A stretch of DNA of 48,482 nt, from positions 1 to 48,482 of the forward strand of contig JAKLKF010000023.1 in the NCBI GenBank assembly GCA_023150805.1, read 5' to 3'. The position numbers and the translations under genes were made by a program. The DNA comes from Myxococcota bacterium. GTDB taxonomy: Bacteria; Myxococcota_A; UBA796; UBA2385. The notes beneath the pieces are model-generated. The model searched no databases, was not told the origin of the DNA, and saw nothing but the letters and a program-made list of their open reading frames with translations. This document shows, piece after piece, positions 14,806-23,393 of this stretch. The stretch's first letter is position 1; each line of letters opens with the position of its first letter.

Positions 14806-16605
14806 CTGCCCACCACCGCTTCATCCTCGCCCGGCCCGAGCCTGCTGCTGCGCCGTGTCCCCGCCCTGGCCGCGCTGCGGGGCTACAACCTCGACACCCT
14901 GCGGCACGACGTGCTGGCGGGCTGCTCGGTCGCGGCGGTCGCCGTGCCCCAGGCCATGGCCTACGCCATGATCGCCGGCCTGCCGGTCGAGTACGGGCTG
15001 TACACGGCCATCGTGATGACCGCCATCGGCGCGGTCCTCGACTCCTCGCGGCAGCTCATCAACGGGCCCACCAACGCCATCTCGATCGCCCTGCTCTCGG
15101 CGATCGGCGCCGTCGTCGAGCCCGACGCCCGGATCCAGGCCGCCGTCCTGATGGCCTTCCTCATCGGCGTGATCCAGGTGCTCATCGCCCTGGCGCGGCT
15201 GGGCGACCTGACCCGCTTCATCTCGCACTCGGTCATCGTGGGCTTCACCGCCGGCGCGAGCCTGCTGTTGGTGCTGGACCAGGCCAAGAACCTGCTCGGC
15301 CTGCGGGCGATGGGCGACGTGCACGACCACTTCCTGGTCCGCTTCGCCCGGACCCTGGCCCAGGGGGGCCCCGTCCATGTCCCGACGCTGGCCGTCGGGC
15401 TGGGCGCCATCGCCATGGTCCTGGGCCTGCGCGCGCTGAAGCGCTGGCGGGGCTGGACTCTGCTGCCAGAGCTGCTCGTCGTGGTCGCGGTCATGGCCGG
15501 CGTGTCCGCCGCGGTCGACCTGCAAGGCATGGGCGTGAAGGTCGTCGGCCCCATCCCCGCGGCCCTCCCCTCCTTCCAGGTCCCCCACCTGGAGCTGGAG
15601 CAGGTGCGCTCCCTCGCCACCAGCGCCCTGGCCATCGGCCTGCTCGGCCTGCTGGAGGCGATCGCCATGGCCAAGGCCATCGCCGCCACCACGCGCCAGA
15701 AGCTCGACCTCAACCAGCAGTGCCTGTCCGAGGGCATGGCCAACCTGGGAGGCAGCTTCTTCCAGTGCATGCCCGGCTCGGGATCGCTGACCCGCTCGGC
15801 CATCAACCAGCAGGCCGGCGGCCGCACCCAGTGGTCGGGCGTGGTCTCCGCCGCCGCCGTCGCCGCCATCACCCTGGTCTTCGCGCCCTACGCCGAGTTC
15901 ATCCCCCGCTCGGCCCTGGCGGGCATCCTCATCCTGACCGCCGGAAAGATGATCCACCTGGGCGACCTGCGCTTCCACCTGCGCGCCTCGCGCTTCGACG
16001 CCATCATCGTCACCGCCACCGCCGTCTCGGCCTTCGCCATCAGCATCGAGTTCTGCGTGCTGATCGGCGTCTTCCTGTCCTTCATGCTGGCCGTGCCGCG
16101 CATCGGCCAGATGCGGCTCACCGAGTTCGTCGTCACCCCCGAGGGGGGCGTCCACGAGCGCCTGCAGACCGACGAGACCTGCGGCCACGTGCGGATCTAC
16201 TCGCTGGAGGGCGAGATGTTCTTCGGCGCGGCCGAGAGCCTGGCCCAGCACCTGGAGGACATCGAGGAGGCGGCCCAGGGCGGCACCCGTGTGATCCTGC
16301 TGCGGGTCAAGCGCGCCCGCAGCCCCGACGCCGTCGGCATGGCCCAGCTCCAGGGCTTCCTGGAGCGCATGGCCGGGCGAGGGGTCCACGTCGCGCTGAC
16401 CGGCGTGCGACCCGACTTCCTGGCCACGCTGGAGGGCAGCGGCCTGCGCGCCCGCCTGGCCGAGGACCAGCTCTACCTGGACCTGCCCGTGCGCAAGACC
16501 GCGACGGCCCGCGCCGTCGAGCAGCTCATCGACAGGGTCGGCGAGCCCTGCCCCCGCTGCCCCCGCGAGGTGCGCGAGCGCATCCGCGACCGGATCGAGG
16601 TCTGA
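14806..16605 (+). CDS. SulP (SLC26) family anion transporter with STAS domain
   Basis: A 599-residue transporter if read from CTG 14806; GTG 14911 is the first usual start and gives 564 residues. The family N-terminal motif (LRGYNLDTLRHDVLAG) spans the GTG, so starting there would remove conserved residues. About 12 membrane segments follow, including VAVPQAMAYAMIAGLPVEYG and the SulP core MPGSGSLTRSAINQQAGGRT. A cytoplasmic STAS domain (about 470-580) resembles anti-sigma factor antagonists (RIYSLEGEMFFGAAESL). A Cys pair near the end (CPRCP) is unusual. The family moves sulfate, bicarbonate or other anions; the substrate is not set by the sequence. Confidence 0.85.
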   Translation: MPTTASSSPGPSLLLRRVPALAALRGYNLDTLRHDVLAGCSVAAVAVPQAMAYAMIAGLPVEYGLYTAIVMTAIGAVLDSSRQLINGPTNAISIALLSAIGAVVEPDARIQAAVLMAFLIGVIQVLIALARLGDLTRFISHSVIVGFTAGASLLLVLDQAKNLLGLRAMGDVHDHFLVRFARTLAQGGPVHVPTLAVGLGAIAMVLGLRALKRWRGWTLLPELLVVVAVMAGVSAAVDLQGMGVKVVGPIPAALPSFQVPHLELEQVRSLATSALAIGLLGLLEAIAMAKAIAATTRQKLDLNQQCLSEGMANLGGSFFQCMPGSGSLTRSAINQQAGGRTQWSGVVSAAAVAAITLVFAPYAEFIPRSALAGILILTAGKMIHLGDLRFHLRASRFDAIIVTATAVSAFAISIEFCVLIGVFLSFMLAVPRIGQMRLTEFVVTPEGGVHERLQTDETCGHVRIYSLEGEMFFGAAESLAQHLEDIEEAAQGGTRVILLRVKRARSPDAVGMAQLQGFLERMAGRGVHVALTGVRPDFLATLEGSGLRARLAEDQLYLDLPVRKTATARAVEQLIDRVGEPCPRCPREVRERIRDRIEV

Positions 16606-16617
16606 GGGGCCGCCTGC

Positions 16618-17904
16618 TCACAGCTTCTCGACGCGGTCCGAGAAGCCCAGCCCGGCCCCGACCTGGGTGTTGAGCTGCCAGTCGACCTCGCCCTGGGGGT
16701 CGACGACCTGGACCTCGCCCGCGGTGCTCCAGATGATCACCGTGCCGTCCGTGCTCAGGCGATCGACGCTGCCCAGCGCCTCGACCCGCAGCGGCGGGTC
16801 GTGGTGGTAGCGCCACTGCTCGGTGGCCGTGCCCGCCTCCAGGTCGAGCTGCAGCTCGACGACCCGGGCGCCGCCGTCGTCGGTCGCGATGCTGTGGTTG
16901 TCGAAGACCACCAGCCGGTCGTCTTCGAGCAGCTCGAACTGGTGCTGGTGCTTGAAGGCCGAGGCCTCGGCGAGGTCCAGCGTGCCGTACGGCCCGCCCA
17001 GGATCCACTGGACCTCGAAGCGCTCGTCGTCCAGGGCCAGGATCGTGTCGAGGTTGCGCAGGCCCAGCAGGACCAGGCCGCGCGAGGGGTAGTGGTCGAG
17101 CGCGTTGGCGTGGGTCCAGTCGCCGTCCTCGGCGATGGGGAGGGCCGAGGGGTCGAAGTGATCCCAGGCCGACCAGACCTGCTGGCGGCTGCCGTCGGGC
17201 GCCTGCCGGATCAACTGGTCGCCGCGCACGGTCACCCCGTCCACCACGCGCTCGTCCCGGGTGAGCAGCAGCAGGTCGCCGTCGGGCAGGAGCACGAAGT
17301 CGTGGTGGTGGTCCTGCACCGGGATCTCGCGGATGTCGGTCCCGTCGAGCGAGATCTCCAGCAGGTGGCCCTGCTCGTCCCCGTCCTGGGCGTTGACCAG
17401 GAAGCGGCGGTCGCGAGGCTGGTACAGGGCCCGGCGCGCCTGCCAGGTGACGTCCTCGAAGGCGTGGTACCACACGACCTGGCCCGTGGCGTCGACCACC
17501 TGGATGCCGGGCGAGACGCCGATCATGGCCAGCGGCAGGTAGCCGCGGAAGGCGTCGGGGTCCCCGCCGGCCTCCAGCCGGGCCAGGCGGGCCGGCGGGC
17601 TGCCGGTCGTCAGCCGCCGGCCGCGGCGGGACCATGCGCCGTTGCGCTGCACCTCGAAGTCGTAGTCCTGGTCGGGGTACAGGCCGGCGATCACCAGCTC
17701 GTGGGAGGTCCCGCCTTCGCCCTCCTCGGAGAGCTCCCCTTCCCAGGCTCCGTCCCGGCCCCAGCGCACCCGGCCGGGCTCGGCGCGCTCGGTCGTCCAG
17801 GTGGCGATGGCCACGGTCTCCACCGCGGGGCTGAGGGTGACCGCAAGGTCGCCGCCGCCCGCGCAGGCCAGCAGGGCCCCCAGCGATGTGGCCACCCACG
17901 ACAT
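16618..17904 (-). CDS. Arylsulfotransferase (ASST)-like lipoprotein
   Basis: A 428-residue exported protein. The N-terminus (MSWVATSLGALLACAGGG) is a signal peptide with a lipobox (LLAC), so a lipid-anchored periplasmic or outer-membrane protein is expected. A fibronectin-like N-terminal domain precedes a beta-propeller with His clusters typical of ASST: HHHDF, DWTHANALD, FKHQHQFE and FDNHS. Known ASST enzymes move sulfate between phenols using a catalytic His. This subgroup (Arylsulfotran_2 type) is poorly characterised, so sulfotransferase activity is a family inference. ATG at 17904 was chosen because it gives the lipoprotein signal. It is convergent with SulP, 12 nt apart; a joint role in sulfate handling is tempting but unproven. 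Confidence 0.75.
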   Translation of the reverse strand: MSWVATSLGALLACAGGGDLAVTLSPAVETVAIATWTTERAEPGRVRWGRDGAWEGELSEEGEGGTSHELVIAGLYPDQDYDFEVQRNGAWSRRGRRLTTGSPPARLARLEAGGDPDAFRGYLPLAMIGVSPGIQVVDATGQVVWYHAFEDVTWQARRALYQPRDRRFLVNAQDGDEQGHLLEISLDGTDIREIPVQDHHHDFVLLPDGDLLLLTRDERVVDGVTVRGDQLIRQAPDGSRQQVWSAWDHFDPSALPIAEDGDWTHANALDHYPSRGLVLLGLRNLDTILALDDERFEVQWILGGPYGTLDLAEASAFKHQHQFELLEDDRLVVFDNHSIATDDGGARVVELQLDLEAGTATEQWRYHHDPPLRVEALGSVDRLSTDGTVIIWSTAGEVQVVDPQGEVDWQLNTQVGAGLGFSDRVEKL

Positions 17905-17957
17905 CGCCGCCACTGTAGTCGAGGTCCACGGGATCTGCGTGCCTCCGCCTCCTGGTC

Positions 17958-19154
17958 TCAGCGCTCCGCCGCGCGCCGCCCGACCAGGACGGCGGCCACG
18001 GCCAGGGCGACCAGGGCCGCCGCGACGCGGAAGGCGACGGGGGCGCCCAGGTGCTCCCAGGCCAGCCCGAAGGCGGCGGCGGCCGGCAGGGCCAGCAGCC
18101 CGGCCGTGGCGTGGTACAGCCCGAAGGCGGTGCCGCGCAGGTCGGGGGCCACCGCGTCCCCGATGACGGCGCGCTCGGCCCCCTCGGTGCTGGCGGTGGC
18201 GGCGCCGTAGGCCAGGAACATCGCGCCGGCCGCCACGGGCCCGGGCCACCACGGCAGGGCGATCAGCACCAGGGCACGCAGGCCCCACCCACCGACCAGC
18301 ACCGGGACGCGGCCCACCCGGTCCGACAGGCGGCCGGCGGGCAGGGCGACCAGGGCGCGCAGGCCGTGCACGGCCGCCCACACCAGCGGCACGGCGGGCA
18401 GGGGCAGGCCCGCCTGGGCCAGCCACAGGACCAGGAAGGCGTCGGGCACCGAGCCCAGCGCCAGGCAGGCGGTGGCCACCACCAGGCGCCGGGCGCGGAG
18501 GGGGAGGAGCCTCCAGGAGAGCGGCGGCGGAGGGCCGCTCCGCGGGATCGGAGGGGCGCGGACCCCCAGGGCCAGGACCAGCACCGCCACCAGGCCCGGG
18601 AGGGCGGAGCAGAGGAACACCGTCTGCAGCGGCAGCCCCAGCGCGAGCAGGCCGGCCGCCACCAGGGGGCCCACGGCCGCGCCGGCGTGGTCCATCGAGC
18701 GGTGCAGGCCGAAGGCCCGGCCCCGGGCTCCGGCGGGGGCGGCGGCGGCCAGCAGGGCGTCGCGGGGCGCGGTGCGGATCCCCTTGCCCACGCGGTCGGC
18801 GAAGCGCAGGCCCAGCACGACGGGCCAGCTCCCGGCCAGGGCGATCAGCGGCCGCACCAGGTTGGACAGGCTGTAGCCCCCCACCGCCAGGGCCTTGTGG
18901 GCGCCGACCCGGTCCGACAGGCGTCCCGCGGCCAGCTTGACCAGGCTGGAGGCCGCCTCGGCCACCCCCTCGACGAGGCCGATGGCGGCGGGCCCCGCGC
19001 CCAGGGTCGTCGCCAGCAGCACCGGCAGCAGCGGCGCCACCATGTCGCTGGCCACGTCGTTGAGCAGGCTGGTCAGGCCCAGCAGGATCACCGCGCCCGA
19101 GAGCGGGGGCACCCGCGCGTCGGCCGGTTCGTCGGACGAGCGGGTCCAGGGCAC
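17958..19154 (-). CDS. MFS transporter
   Basis: A 398-residue protein with 12 hydrophobic segments in two halves. Each half carries the MFS loop 2-3 motif: AAGRLSDRVGAHKALAVGGY and PAGRLSDRVGRVPVLVGGW. FADRVGKGIRTAPRDALLAA is characteristic of a drug/metabolite exporter subgroup common in environmental bacteria. The GTG at 19154 was chosen over an ATG at 19238 because the extra 28 residues are Pro/Gly-rich and would put the start 11 bp from the divergent birA start. Substrate unknown. It lies 53 nt upstream of the ASST-like gene and could share its transcript. Confidence 0.8.
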   Translation of the reverse strand: MPWTRSSDEPADARVPPLSGAVILLGLTSLLNDVASDMVAPLLPVLLATTLGAGPAAIGLVEGVAEAASSLVKLAAGRLSDRVGAHKALAVGGYSLSNLVRPLIALAGSWPVVLGLRFADRVGKGIRTAPRDALLAAAAPAGARGRAFGLHRSMDHAGAAVGPLVAAGLLALGLPLQTVFLCSALPGLVAVLVLALGVRAPPIPRSGPPPPLSWRLLPLRARRLVVATACLALGSVPDAFLVLWLAQAGLPLPAVPLVWAAVHGLRALVALPAGRLSDRVGRVPVLVGGWGLRALVLIALPWWPGPVAAGAMFLAYGAATASTEGAERAVIGDAVAPDLRGTAFGLYHATAGLLALPAAAAFGLAWEHLGAPVAFRVAAALVALAVAAVLVGRRAAER

Positions 19155-19249
19155 GGGACCCCCGGGTGCGGGGAGGAGCGGCCGCCCACCGCCTGGGGGG
19201 GCGCCGCAGAACGTAGCCGCCGCCCCGGGGCCCGGCATAGGCCGCGACG

Positions 19250-20005
19250 ATGCTTCCCCTCGATCCCCGCGGACTGACCCTCGCCACCGGCCGCCCGGTC
19301 GAGGTGCTCAGCTCCTGCGACAGCACCAACCGCGTCGGCCGAGAGGTCGCCCGCGACCTGCTCGCCGCCGGCCCGCTGCCTGGCACGCTGCCCGTCATCG
19401 TCGCCGAGGCCCAGACCGCCGGCCGCGGGCGCCTGGGCCGCGCCTGGCAGGCCGATCCGGGCGCCAACCTGCTGTTCAGCGTGCTGCTGGCGCCCGACCT
19501 GCCCGTCGACCAGGCGCCCCGGGCCGTGCTGTGCTGGGCCGCCGCGCTGGCCGAGGTCACCGGGGCCTGGCTGAAGTGGCCCAACGACCTGGTCGACGGC
19601 CAGGATCGCAAGCTCTGCGGGATCCTGGCCGAGCACGAGGCGGGGCCGCGGCCGGGCCGGGTGGGCTGCCTGGTCCTGGGCATCGGGCTGAACGTCAACC
19701 AGGTCGACTTCCCCGGCCTGCCCCAGGCCACCAGCCTGCGCGCCCTGGCCGGCGCCCCCTGGGACCGCCAGCCGCTGCTGGTGCGCCTGCTGCGGGCCCT
19801 CGACGCGGTGGACCCGGCCGCGCCCGGCGCGCTCGACGCCTGGCGGCGCCGCAGCCGCACCCTGGGCCGCCGCGTGCGCGTGGCCGGGGTCGAGGGGCTG
19901 GCGACCGGCCTGCGCGAGGACGGCGCCCTGCTGGTCGACGGACGGCCGATCCTGGCCGGCGACGTCGAGCTGGTCGCCGGGGGGGGCGTCAGCCCGCCGA
20001 CATGA
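19250..20005 (+). CDS. birA: Biotin-[acetyl-CoA-carboxylase] ligase, group I
   Basis: A 251-residue biotin protein ligase. The ATP/biotin loop GRGRLGRAW is at about 58-66, the KWPND motif at about 108-112, and a core strand GIGLNVNQ follows. The enzyme adenylates biotin and attaches it to the biotin carboxyl carrier protein. The DNA-binding N-terminal domain of E. coli BirA is absent, so this is a non-regulatory type. A C-terminal SH3-like domain (VRVAGVEGLATGLREDGALL) is present. The last 17 nt overlap the convergent SH3-domain gene. Confidence 0.92.
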   Translation: MLPLDPRGLTLATGRPVEVLSSCDSTNRVGREVARDLLAAGPLPGTLPVIVAEAQTAGRGRLGRAWQADPGANLLFSVLLAPDLPVDQAPRAVLCWAAALAEVTGAWLKWPNDLVDGQDRKLCGILAEHEAGPRPGRVGCLVLGIGLNVNQVDFPGLPQATSLRALAGAPWDRQPLLVRLLRALDAVDPAAPGALDAWRRRSRTLGRRVRVAGVEGLATGLREDGALLVDGRPILAGDVELVAGGGVSPPT

Positions 20006-20684
20006 CGCCCCGCACCTGGTCGCTGCCCTGGGCCAGGGTCTCCAGCGTGACCCAGCCGGTCAGGCCGGTGCTCAGCTTCACCAGGAACCAGCCCTCCTGC
20101 TCGGCGGACTCCAGCAGGACGGTGATGTCGCTGTCGGGCTTGACGTTGGCGACGACCTCGGTCCCGCCGGGGCTGCGCACCACCGGCACGCTGCGGTCGA
20201 CGTGGACCTCGAAGCCGGCGTACCAGAAGGGCTGGGGCACGTGGGTCAGCGTGTCGCCCTTGGCGACGTACTTCTGGCGCTGCGTGTAGAAGCGGCCCTG
20301 GTGGTCGGCCAGCACGATGCCGTTGCCGCTGGTGCTGACCGCCGAGGGCACGCTCTGCCACTCGTCGCTGTCGCCCGGCTTGCGGAAGGACAGCTCGACC
20401 AGCTTGCCCTTGCGCAGGCGGTACAGCCGGGCGCTGGCGTCGTCCCGCGGCCCCAGCTCGATCACCAGCACCTCGCGCAGGCCGTCGTCGGCGGCGATGT
20501 CGTGGAGCTGCACCGAGCACAGCTCCATGCCGCCGCAGGCGACGCGCTGGCCCCCGATGGTGACCCCCTCCTCCTCCACGACGATCGCGTCGGCCTTTCC
20601 GTCTCCGTCGAGGTCGGTGGGCGGCGGGCTCTGGGCCAGGGCGGGGGCGAGCCGGGCGAGGAGCAGCAGGGCGAGGCTGGGCAT
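19989..20684 (-). CDS. Secreted protein with Ca-binding-like motif and SH3b domain
   Basis: A 231-residue exported protein: signal peptide (LALLLLARLAPALAQ), then DLDGDGKADAIVV, an FG-GAP/dockerin-like acidic loop that usually binds calcium. A middle beta-rich region follows (about 60-160). The C-terminal bacterial SH3 domain (about 163-220: VPVVRSPGGTEVVANVKPDS through WFLVKLSTGLTGWV) has the usual ending GW-x-GWV. SH3b domains commonly bind peptidoglycan peptides or metal. Two Cys (CGGMELC) may form a disulfide in the periplasm. Function unknown. It overlaps birA by 17 nt at the 3' end. A 15-bp tandem repeat lies directly upstream of its start. Confidence 0.75.
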   Translation of the reverse strand: MPSLALLLLARLAPALAQSPPPTDLDGDGKADAIVVEEEGVTIGGQRVACGGMELCSVQLHDIAADDGLREVLVIELGPRDDASARLYRLRKGKLVELSFRKPGDSDEWQSVPSAVSTSGNGIVLADHQGRFYTQRQKYVAKGDTLTHVPQPFWYAGFEVHVDRSVPVVRSPGGTEVVANVKPDSDITVLLESAEQEGWFLVKLSTGLTGWVTLETLAQGSDQVRGVMSAG

Positions 20685-20690
20685 GGGCGC

Positions 20691-20728
20691 ACTGGGGGCA
20701 GGAGGACTGGGGGCAGGAGGACTGGGGG
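20691..20728. repeat. 15-bp tandem repeat, about 2.5 copies
   Basis: ACTGGGGGCAGGAGG occurs at 20691-20705 and again at 20706-20720, followed by a partial copy that decays into a G-run. It lies between the start of the SH3-domain gene and the stop of the cytochrome gene, where it could vary in copy number by slippage and change the leader of the SH3 gene. Confidence 0.8.
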
Positions 20729-20751
20729 GGGGAGGGGCGGCCAGGGGGCCG

Positions 20752-21810
20752 TCAGGGCAGGGGACCGTCGTGGACCGTGTAGCCGGCCTGGTCGGGGGGC
20801 AGCAGGGCCTCGTGCCGGACGTCGGAGAGCTGGTAGCGCAGCCGCCACCAGGTCGCGCCCTCCACGGACAGGGCCAGGTCGCGTCGCGCCGGCGAGGAGG
20901 GGGTCTGCGGCGGCACCGTGCGGTCGGCCACCTCGACCCAGGTCTGCTCGTCGCGCGCGAAGACCCGGCGCAGGGCGAGCTGGTCGACCACCTGCCCGCA
21001 GCCGCGGTCGGCGCAGGTCTGCAGCAGCAGGCGACGGAAGGGGTCGCCGGTGGGGACGCGGTGGGCGGCTCCGGGCGCGGTGACCCGGAAGGCGCCGCCG
21101 GGGCCGACCTCGACCCGCAGCGCCGAGCGCACCAGCTCCGGGTCGTGGGCGCCCGGGAAGCGGTGCCCCGCGTCCTGCATGTGGCAGTCCTGGCAGGGTC
21201 GACCCTCGGCGGCCGCGGTCGACGTGGCCCACTCGGCGACGGTGGCCTGGGCCGGCGACGTGGAGAGCCACAGCTCGCCGCGCGGCGCGTCGTGGCGCTG
21301 GAAGGGGAAGTCGTGGCAGCCCTGGCAGGCGGCGACGGTGCCCAGGGCGGGCTCGTGCCGCGTGGGGTGGGCCGCCTCGGCCGCCTCGCTGGGGGGATCG
21401 GCGGTCAGCACGGCGCCGTCGCGCACGTGGCAGGCCGCGCAGGTGACCCCCTCGCGCCAGGCGCCGGCCGGCGCCGCGGGCGTGACCAGGGCGCCGGGCC
21501 GCACCGCGCCGCCCAGGGTCGCCTGCTGCCCGCTCCGCAGCGGCGCGTGGCAGTTCACGCACCAGCCCAGGGGCAGGCGGGTCCATGCCTCCCAGAACAG
21601 CGGGTTGGTGCCTGCGACGGCGTGGCGGGAGCGGGACCACTGCGCCGCGGCGCGCTCGTGGCACGCCGCGCAGTCGGCGGCCGACAGGCCCAGGCCCGGC
21701 GGCCCGACCGGGTCCAGCGCGCGCAGCCCGCCGTCGCCGACCAGGGGCCCGTCGGCGCGGCTGGGGCCCACGGCGATCGACAGCAGGAGGGGGAGGGAGA
21801 GGGCGGGCAC
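20752..21810 (-). CDS. Pentaheme periplasmic c-type cytochrome
   Basis: A 352-residue exported protein. The GTG at 21810 gives a short hydrophobic signal peptide (PALSLPLLLSIAVGPSRA) and has an upstream GGGAGG. An ATG at 21879 would add a basic stretch and is the alternative. Five CxxCH heme sites are visible: CAACH (47-51), CVNCH (84-88), CAACH (124-128), CQGCH (162-166) and CQDCH (206-210). Isolated His residues (SRHA, RHEPA, GHRF, AHD) could be distal ligands. The first part (AAQWSRSRHAVAGTNPLFWEAW) matches multiheme cytochromes of the c554/nitrite-reductase relatives. The C-terminal 120 residues are a heme-free beta domain with a Cys pair. Likely electron transfer; donor and acceptor unknown. 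Confidence 0.82.
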   Translation of the reverse strand: MPALSLPLLLSIAVGPSRADGPLVGDGGLRALDPVGPPGLGLSAADCAACHERAAAQWSRSRHAVAGTNPLFWEAWTRLPLGWCVNCHAPLRSGQQATLGGAVRPGALVTPAAPAGAWREGVTCAACHVRDGAVLTADPPSEAAEAAHPTRHEPALGTVAACQGCHDFPFQRHDAPRGELWLSTSPAQATVAEWATSTAAAEGRPCQDCHMQDAGHRFPGAHDPELVRSALRVEVGPGGAFRVTAPGAAHRVPTGDPFRRLLLQTCADRGCGQVVDQLALRRVFARDEQTWVEVADRTVPPQTPSSPARRDLALSVEGATWWRLRYQLSDVRHEALLPPDQAGYTVHDGPLP

Positions 21811-21900
21811 GGCCCCCCATCCTCCCACGCGGGCCCCGCGGGCGCCTGGGCGGCCGGGCGGACCGGGCCGCGCTACCATGGCCCGCCCTCTCGCCCCGCG

Positions 21901-22449
21901 GTGGCCGTGTCCGCTCCTCCTCTCGCCTGGCGCCTGCGCGTCTGGACCCGCTTCCTCGCCCCACCCGAGCAGGTGTGGGCGCTGAAGACCGACCTCGACC
22001 GCCTCTCGCAGGAGCTGTGGCCCCTGGTGCTGGCCTTCGAGGATCGCGCCGCGGTCCTGGCGGCCCTGCAGCAGGGGCGCCCGGGCAGCTTCCCGGCCCG
22101 GCTCTACCCGCCGGGGATCCGCTGGGTGACCGAGCTGACCGAGATCGTCCCGGGGCAGCGCTTCGTCGACCGCTCGCGCAACGCCCTGTACCGGGACTTC
22201 GAGCACCGGCACCTGGTCGAGCCCTCCCAGGACGGCACCCGCTACGTCGACGACGTCACCTTCACGCCGGCCGGCCCCTGTCCGGACCTCGTGGTGCGGC
22301 TCACCCGCCACAGCTTCCAGCGCCGGCACCGGCGCGCCGCGCGGCACCTCCCCCACGATCCGCGCGCCACCGGCGTCGTCGTCCTGCGCCAGGTGCTGGA
22401 GCACGAGCGCGACGGCGCCCCGGCCGAGCCCCCCCCGGAGAGCCCCTGA
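21901..22449 (+). CDS. SRPBCC (START-like) domain protein
   Basis: A 182-residue protein with the helix-grip pattern of SRPBCC proteins: an N-terminal strand and helix (RVWTRFLAPPEQVWALKTDL), central beta strands (RWVTELTEIVPGQRFVDRS, YRDFEHRHLVEP, TRYVDDVTFTPAG) and a C-terminal helix (RLTRHSFQRRHRRAARHL). These proteins bind hydrophobic ligands or act as cyclases; no catalytic residue can be assigned. GTG at 21901 or 21907. A TACCAT box at 21874-21879 would give a short leader. Its stop overlaps the coaX start (TGATG), so the two are coupled. Confidence 0.65.
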   Translation: MAVSAPPLAWRLRVWTRFLAPPEQVWALKTDLDRLSQELWPLVLAFEDRAAVLAALQQGRPGSFPARLYPPGIRWVTELTEIVPGQRFVDRSRNALYRDFEHRHLVEPSQDGTRYVDDVTFTPAGPCPDLVVRLTRHSFQRRHRRAARHLPHDPRATGVVVLRQVLEHERDGAPAEPPPESP

Positions 22450-23231
22450 TGCTGCTGGTCATCGACGTCGGCAACACCAACACCGTGCTGGGGGCGCTGG
22501 ACGGCACCACCCTGGCGCACCACTGGCGCATCTCCACCACCTCGCGCACGACCGACGAGGTGGGGCTGCTGATGCTCCAGCTCCTGGCCCACCGCCAGCT
22601 CGCTCCCGAGCAGATCCACGGGGCGGCGATCTCCTGCGTGGTGCCTTCGCACCTCTACAGCCTGGAGAAGGCCTGCCGCCGCTACCTGGGCGTCGACGCG
22701 ATGGTCGTCGGCCGCGGCATCAAGACCGGGATGCGCGTGCGGACCGACAACCCCCGCGAGGTGGGCGCCGACCGCATCGTCAACGCGGTGGCGGCGCTGG
22801 AGCGGCACAAGGGGCCGCTGGTCGTCGTCGACTTCGGCACGGCCACCACCTTCGACTGCGTGGACGCCGCCGGCGACTACGTCGGCGGGGCCATCGCGCC
22901 CGGCTTCCGCATCTCGGCCGACGCCCTGTTCGAGCGCACGGCCAAGCTGCCGCGCATCGAGGTCGAGCGCACCGCCTCGGCGATCGGCACCAACACGGTC
23001 GCCAGCATGCAGGCCGGGATGTTCTGGGGCTACGTCGGGCTGGTCGACGGCCTGGCGCGCCGCTGCAAGGCCGAGCTGGCCCCGGACGGCGGGCCGGTGC
23101 CCTGCATCGCCACCGGCGGCCTGTCCAACCTGATCGGCGCCGCCTGCGACGAAGTGGACGAGGTGGACACCGACCTGACCCTGCACGGGCTGCGCATCCT
23201 CTGGGAGCGCAACCAGAAGCCCGCACGGTAG
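22449..23231 (+). CDS. coaX: Type III pantothenate kinase
   Basis: A 260-residue enzyme of coenzyme A synthesis (pantothenate to 4'-phosphopantothenate). ASKHA-fold motifs are intact: the phosphate loop DVGNTNT at 6-12, GADRIVNAVAA (pantothenate/dimer region), DFGTATTFDCV and a late ATGGLSNLI. Length is standard. CoaX is not inhibited by CoA and usually depends on a monovalent cation. The ATG overlaps the previous stop, so expression is coupled to the SRPBCC gene. In many genomes coaX follows birA; here the two lie about 2.4 kb apart with other genes between. Confidence 0.95.
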   Translation: MLLVIDVGNTNTVLGALDGTTLAHHWRISTTSRTTDEVGLLMLQLLAHRQLAPEQIHGAAISCVVPSHLYSLEKACRRYLGVDAMVVGRGIKTGMRVRTDNPREVGADRIVNAVAALERHKGPLVVVDFGTATTFDCVDAAGDYVGGAIAPGFRISADALFERTAKLPRIEVERTASAIGTNTVASMQAGMFWGYVGLVDGLARRCKAELAPDGGPVPCIATGGLSNLIGAACDEVDEVDTDLTLHGLRILWERNQKPAR

Positions 23232-23393
23232 CGCGGTCGCGGGGGGCGTACGCCGGCCGCGGGGTCGGGCGTCGCGCCGGCCGATGGGAGGCGATAAGGC
23301 GGCGGGACTGTGCCGGCCCCCCCCTCCCCGGTGGGCGGACCGGACGATTCCCCAGGGTGGAGCGCCACCCCCCCTTCCTCGCTGGAGCGCACC

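Noticed and set aside
19155..19238. Longer N-terminus of the MFS transporter from ATG 19238
   Set aside because: The added residues are Pro/Gly-rich and non-conserved in character, and the start would leave only 11 bp to the divergent birA start.
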